In this document: in pieces, positions 21,016-23,759 of the stretch
Numbering within the stretch: position 1 is the stretch's first letter
Layout: each line of letters starts with the position of its first letter
Assembly (NCBI RefSeq): GCF_000003605.2
Contig: NW_003118935.1
Coordinates: 1-23,759, forward strand
Length of the DNA stretch: 23,759 nt
Direction of reading: 5' to 3'
Source: Saccoglossus kowalevskii
Taxonomy: Eukaryota > Hemichordata > Enteropneusta > Harrimaniidae
Program-made: the position numbers and the translations under genes
The notes under the pieces: model-generated
The model's input: the letters and a program-made list of their open reading frames with translations, nothing else
The model's database searches: none
What the model was told of the DNA's origin: nothing

Positions 21016-21445
21016 CTAAAAAATAAAAGAGTAATTATGAAACAATGCGTTCGGGTTATTACAATATAATGTTGCCATGACAACCACAATCATGGAACAA
21101 CCCAAAATTATTTTTGGTATTTATTCCTATCCCAAATTATGTTTTATCATTTTCACCAACTGCCTGCATATATTCATCCTGTGGGTTTTTAGATTGCATG
21201 AACATTATTCAGCAGTGATTAAGAGTACTTACGAAATGTCATTTTCATTAGATACTGAATTTCCTTTTTTGTAGTACAGAATAATAAATGTAATTAAAAG
21301 TGACAGGGTCACAATATTTCCGAGATTACACTTTTGTTACATCATGGAGTTTTTTATGAAAAAATCCCTCTATTTTTTATTATCTCTTTGCTCAGTTAAC
21401 AGCTGGACTGTTTAGATATTACAAAATTACTCAGAGACTATTCAC

Positions 21446-22322
21446 CAATTGCTATGTTCACACGGCAGCATTCTATCGGAGCCGAACTACTGCTCCTCCC
21501 ACGGATTAACAGGAGATTATCTCCAATGCATTCATACAGTCGGGGGTCGAACGAGAGCCAAGATCTGCCAGAGTTCGATCTCAGCCGAACTGAACAGGGC
21601 CCTCGAATAATTAGTGACTGAAAACGATTTTAGTGTCATGCTTGTGTTTTTTCTTTACATGGCATGATGCTGTTGAGCTAGGAGAAAAAAGAGTCTGAGC
21701 ATGGAGGTATTATGATTTAGGTACTAGTATCTCGAATAAACAGGAAACACGGCAGCGAAAATGCGTTTAATACAGCCTATTCGCTCAAGTTATTGTCATG
21801 CAAAATTACCATTTTGTAACTATTCAACTGTAGTGATATCTAAACTACTAGGAAGAATCACAGATTCTCTCTATCTATCATAGAGGGACTATCAAAAATA
21901 ACCAGGAACACGTCATCGTACCGCAATCGCTTCTACGATTTTTATCTTTAGTGTCCTTAAAAGGTTCCCGTTCAGTCGTGCAGTTTTTGTCACATAATTT
22001 CGTACGCCATTTTTTTGTTTCCCGTTGAGCTATCAATCTATCGCAATAATTTGTTACTATATATAAGGACGCGTACCTCTTCGTCAAGCCGGAAATTGTG
22101 TGGGCGTGATTTCGGCTCCGATAGTTGGGCCCCGATGCATTTACATGATCGGAGCCATGTCGAGACTCAACCCTATCAGAGTTCAACCCCAAGGGTTTAG
22201 TGGAGCCGAACTTGGCTCGAGTTGGCTCGAGTCGGCTCGAGCCGAACACGTTCACACGGCCATTTCTGCTGGCTCGAGCCGTTGGGCTCTGATAAAATGC
22301 TGTCATGTGAGCGTAGCAATTG
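21446..22322. mobile_element. 877-bp non-autonomous element with 42-bp inverted repeats
   Basis: The left end (21446-21487, CAATTGCTATGTTCACACGG...) and the reverse complement of the right end (22322-22281, CAATTGCTACGCTCACATGA...) match at 35 of 42 positions. Both ends carry CAATTG, itself a palindrome, so a 5-6 bp target duplication cannot be told from the repeat. Near the right end a nested palindromic stretch runs from TTCACACGGC (22251) through GGCTCGAGCC to the terminus, with three GGCTCGAG repeats at about 22213-22243. No transposase is readable; the open frames inside are by-products of the repeats. The superfamily is undetermined. Confidence 0.75.
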
Positions 22323-22878
22323 TCTGTCGCAGAGTATATCTTTGTAATATATTATCCAATTCAGTCAATGTCTTGACCTTAAGGTAGTTCACTACCATTA
22401 AAAAAACATTTTCAAAAATCGTTGAAATCCAGCAGGAAAGGTTGGGTTACTGTAATGTTCAAAATTCAGAAATAAAAGTATACGCTCAACTAAGTTTCCC
22501 ACATAACGACCTTGAAAATTGATTAAAAAATGCATGTTTTGAATAGTTTACAATTGTTTCCTATGGCAGAAACATTCCATCATGTCTCAACATTTTGTTC
22601 AGTGACGTATGCTATAAAAATGATATGTAGTGTTATGAGGGCTGCATATGGCTGTCACGAGAAATTGGAGAAATTAGTTTAAAGTGCCTGTGAAATGGCT
22701 GCTATTTTCACGCATAAAATTATTCATTGACACATAAATATTATTATTTTTTATGTTTCTAAGCATGAATTATTTTTTTATGTGAAAAAATGTGTTTTAA
22801 ACTCAATCTACAGCAACTTTATTTTTGTGTATTTTAAAACGAGGCTCCTCATTAGCTTCTTATTTGCATACATAAATT

Positions 22879-22900
22879 CCCCTTGTGACGTCAGAAGGGG
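22879..22900. promoter_or_regulatory. 22-bp palindrome centred on a CRE
   Basis: CCCCTT, G, TGACGTCA, G, AAGGGG: symmetric except for the two single bases beside the core. The core is the consensus CREB/ATF site. There is no gene start nearby that I can see, so it may belong to a repeat or a distal or unrecognised promoter. Confidence 0.4.
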
Positions 22901-23759
22901 AAGTCGCATGGCAGCTTGCATTGCCGATATTTGTAAATAAGGCAAATTTCTTGTGCAGTTTTCTCGTCTTTGACTAAATTATCACTTATGTACTTGTTCG
23001 TCGAGAAGGAATGGACCATAATGAACACATAGAATCAATTTTTGTTGCATGGGGTTGAGTTAGATGCGAAATATGTCCGTTCTGGTGTAGTTGGTCACCG
23101 TGATCGTCACCGGCGCACGTTTGTACACTGTCGCTGGACAAAATAGGTTACTAGGCACGTCACTACACTGTTTTATTTCATCGATCGTCTGAGTAAAACT
23201 TTCAAAATTAAAATAAAAGAGAACATATTTTGACATTCTAAACATTAGACTATAGTGATCACTATAAAATAATTAAAAAAAATGACAAATCACAGTTACT
23301 AAATAAATGACAGCCGCGTGGAAATAAATTAAAATTTTGTTGAAATAGGTGAACGCGTCGGGTCACGACGAGGGCAAGTGCGTTAAAAGCGGCGTTTAAT
23401 TGGATAACAAAAATAATCGAGATCGACACACATACAGATAAATTCAGAGTGGATTCGAGTTAGCGTGATCCATGGCGTAATTATCATAATTATAACATCA
23501 TATTAAAACTTTATTTAGTGGAAACACATTGACCAAGCCCGGATTCTTATTTCATAAATTATTACGCAGATCAAGCTGCAAGCATGGAGGTAAAAAAAGA
23601 ACAGAGGTGTGAATTCGACATTCAACACCAATCACCAATATGTTGCCTTGATTTAAAATGCTCATATGTATCCCTTAACCCGCCAAATAATTTTGGAACA
23701 ATGGCTTTAACTGCGGACTGATATCTCACACAGTAATGTGAAGTGGTTGACTAGCCGAG

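Larger units (their letters stand above)
21016..23759. other. Probable EXOSC8 intron or flanking DNA; no exon recognised
   Basis: If EXOSC8 continues upstream, this is at least part of the next intron. It contains the 877-bp inverted-repeat element (21446-22322), a small hairpin GGTAGTTCACTACC (22383-22396) and a CRE palindrome (22879-22900). A good minus-strand donor motif (GTAAGTACT, ending at 21231) follows sequence that does not read as any part of EXOSC8. The open frames at 21077-21274 and 23060-23245 have no recognised homology. Confidence 0.55.

Noticed and set aside
21878-22306. Minus-strand 142-codon frame
   Set aside because: It overlaps the inverted-repeat element and its GGCTCGAG repeats; composition is not that of a recognised protein.
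1-23759. tRNA genes
   Set aside because: No tRNA-like B-box (GGTTCRANNCC) with a matching A-box and cloverleaf stems was found on reading both strands by eye; a covariance search would be decisive.

Overview
The window looks like nuclear DNA from an animal, most likely a marine invertebrate. The evidence is spliced genes with GT-AG introns of 0.24 to 4.3 kb, AT-rich non-coding DNA, many microsatellites and minisatellites, small inverted-repeat transposons, and two clearly metazoan protein families. I cannot place the species from sequence alone. An assembly gap of exactly 100 N lies at 11326-11425.

Two genes can be supported and they face tail to tail. On the + strand, 2252-8965 is a BTB-BACK-Kelch gene of the KLHL9/KLHL13/KLHL22/KLHL26 type. 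It has three coding exons (2252-2307, 6570-6920, 7162-8965) that join in phase to about 736 residues, including an unusual charged N-terminal extension of about 160 residues. On the - strand, 21015 down to 13553 carries the last four coding exons of the exosome subunit EXOSC8 (Rrp43). This is about the C-terminal half (145 residues); the 5' exons were not found and probably lie beyond 23759. The two genes have no obvious functional link: one is a probable cullin-3 substrate adaptor, the other an RNA-decay core subunit.

Layout. 1-2251: non-coding upstream DNA with an AAT microsatellite and, just before the KLHL start, a full CRE (TGACGTCA) and a palindromic E-box (TCACGTGA). 2308-6569: KLHL intron 1, with a 35-bp tandem triplication and a long AAAT microsatellite. 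8966-13552: convergent intergenic region with a 180-bp hAT-like MITE, an 85-bp pogo/Tigger-like MITE, a tandem array of hairpin-bearing units broken by the gap, and a 17-bp minisatellite. 13666-15358: last EXOSC8 intron, carrying about 35 copies of a 27-bp minisatellite, each with a CAGCTG E-box core. 15466-18469: next intron, with poly(T) and more hairpin repeats. 18591-20918: intron with twelve almost identical copies of a 59-bp minisatellite. 21016-23759: an 877-bp inverted-repeat element and a palindrome centred on a CRE; no exon recognised.

No new multi-gene system is visible. The items most worth checking are the KLHL N-terminal extension with its altered cullin-contact motif, the two large minisatellites inside EXOSC8 introns, and the repeated hairpin units.
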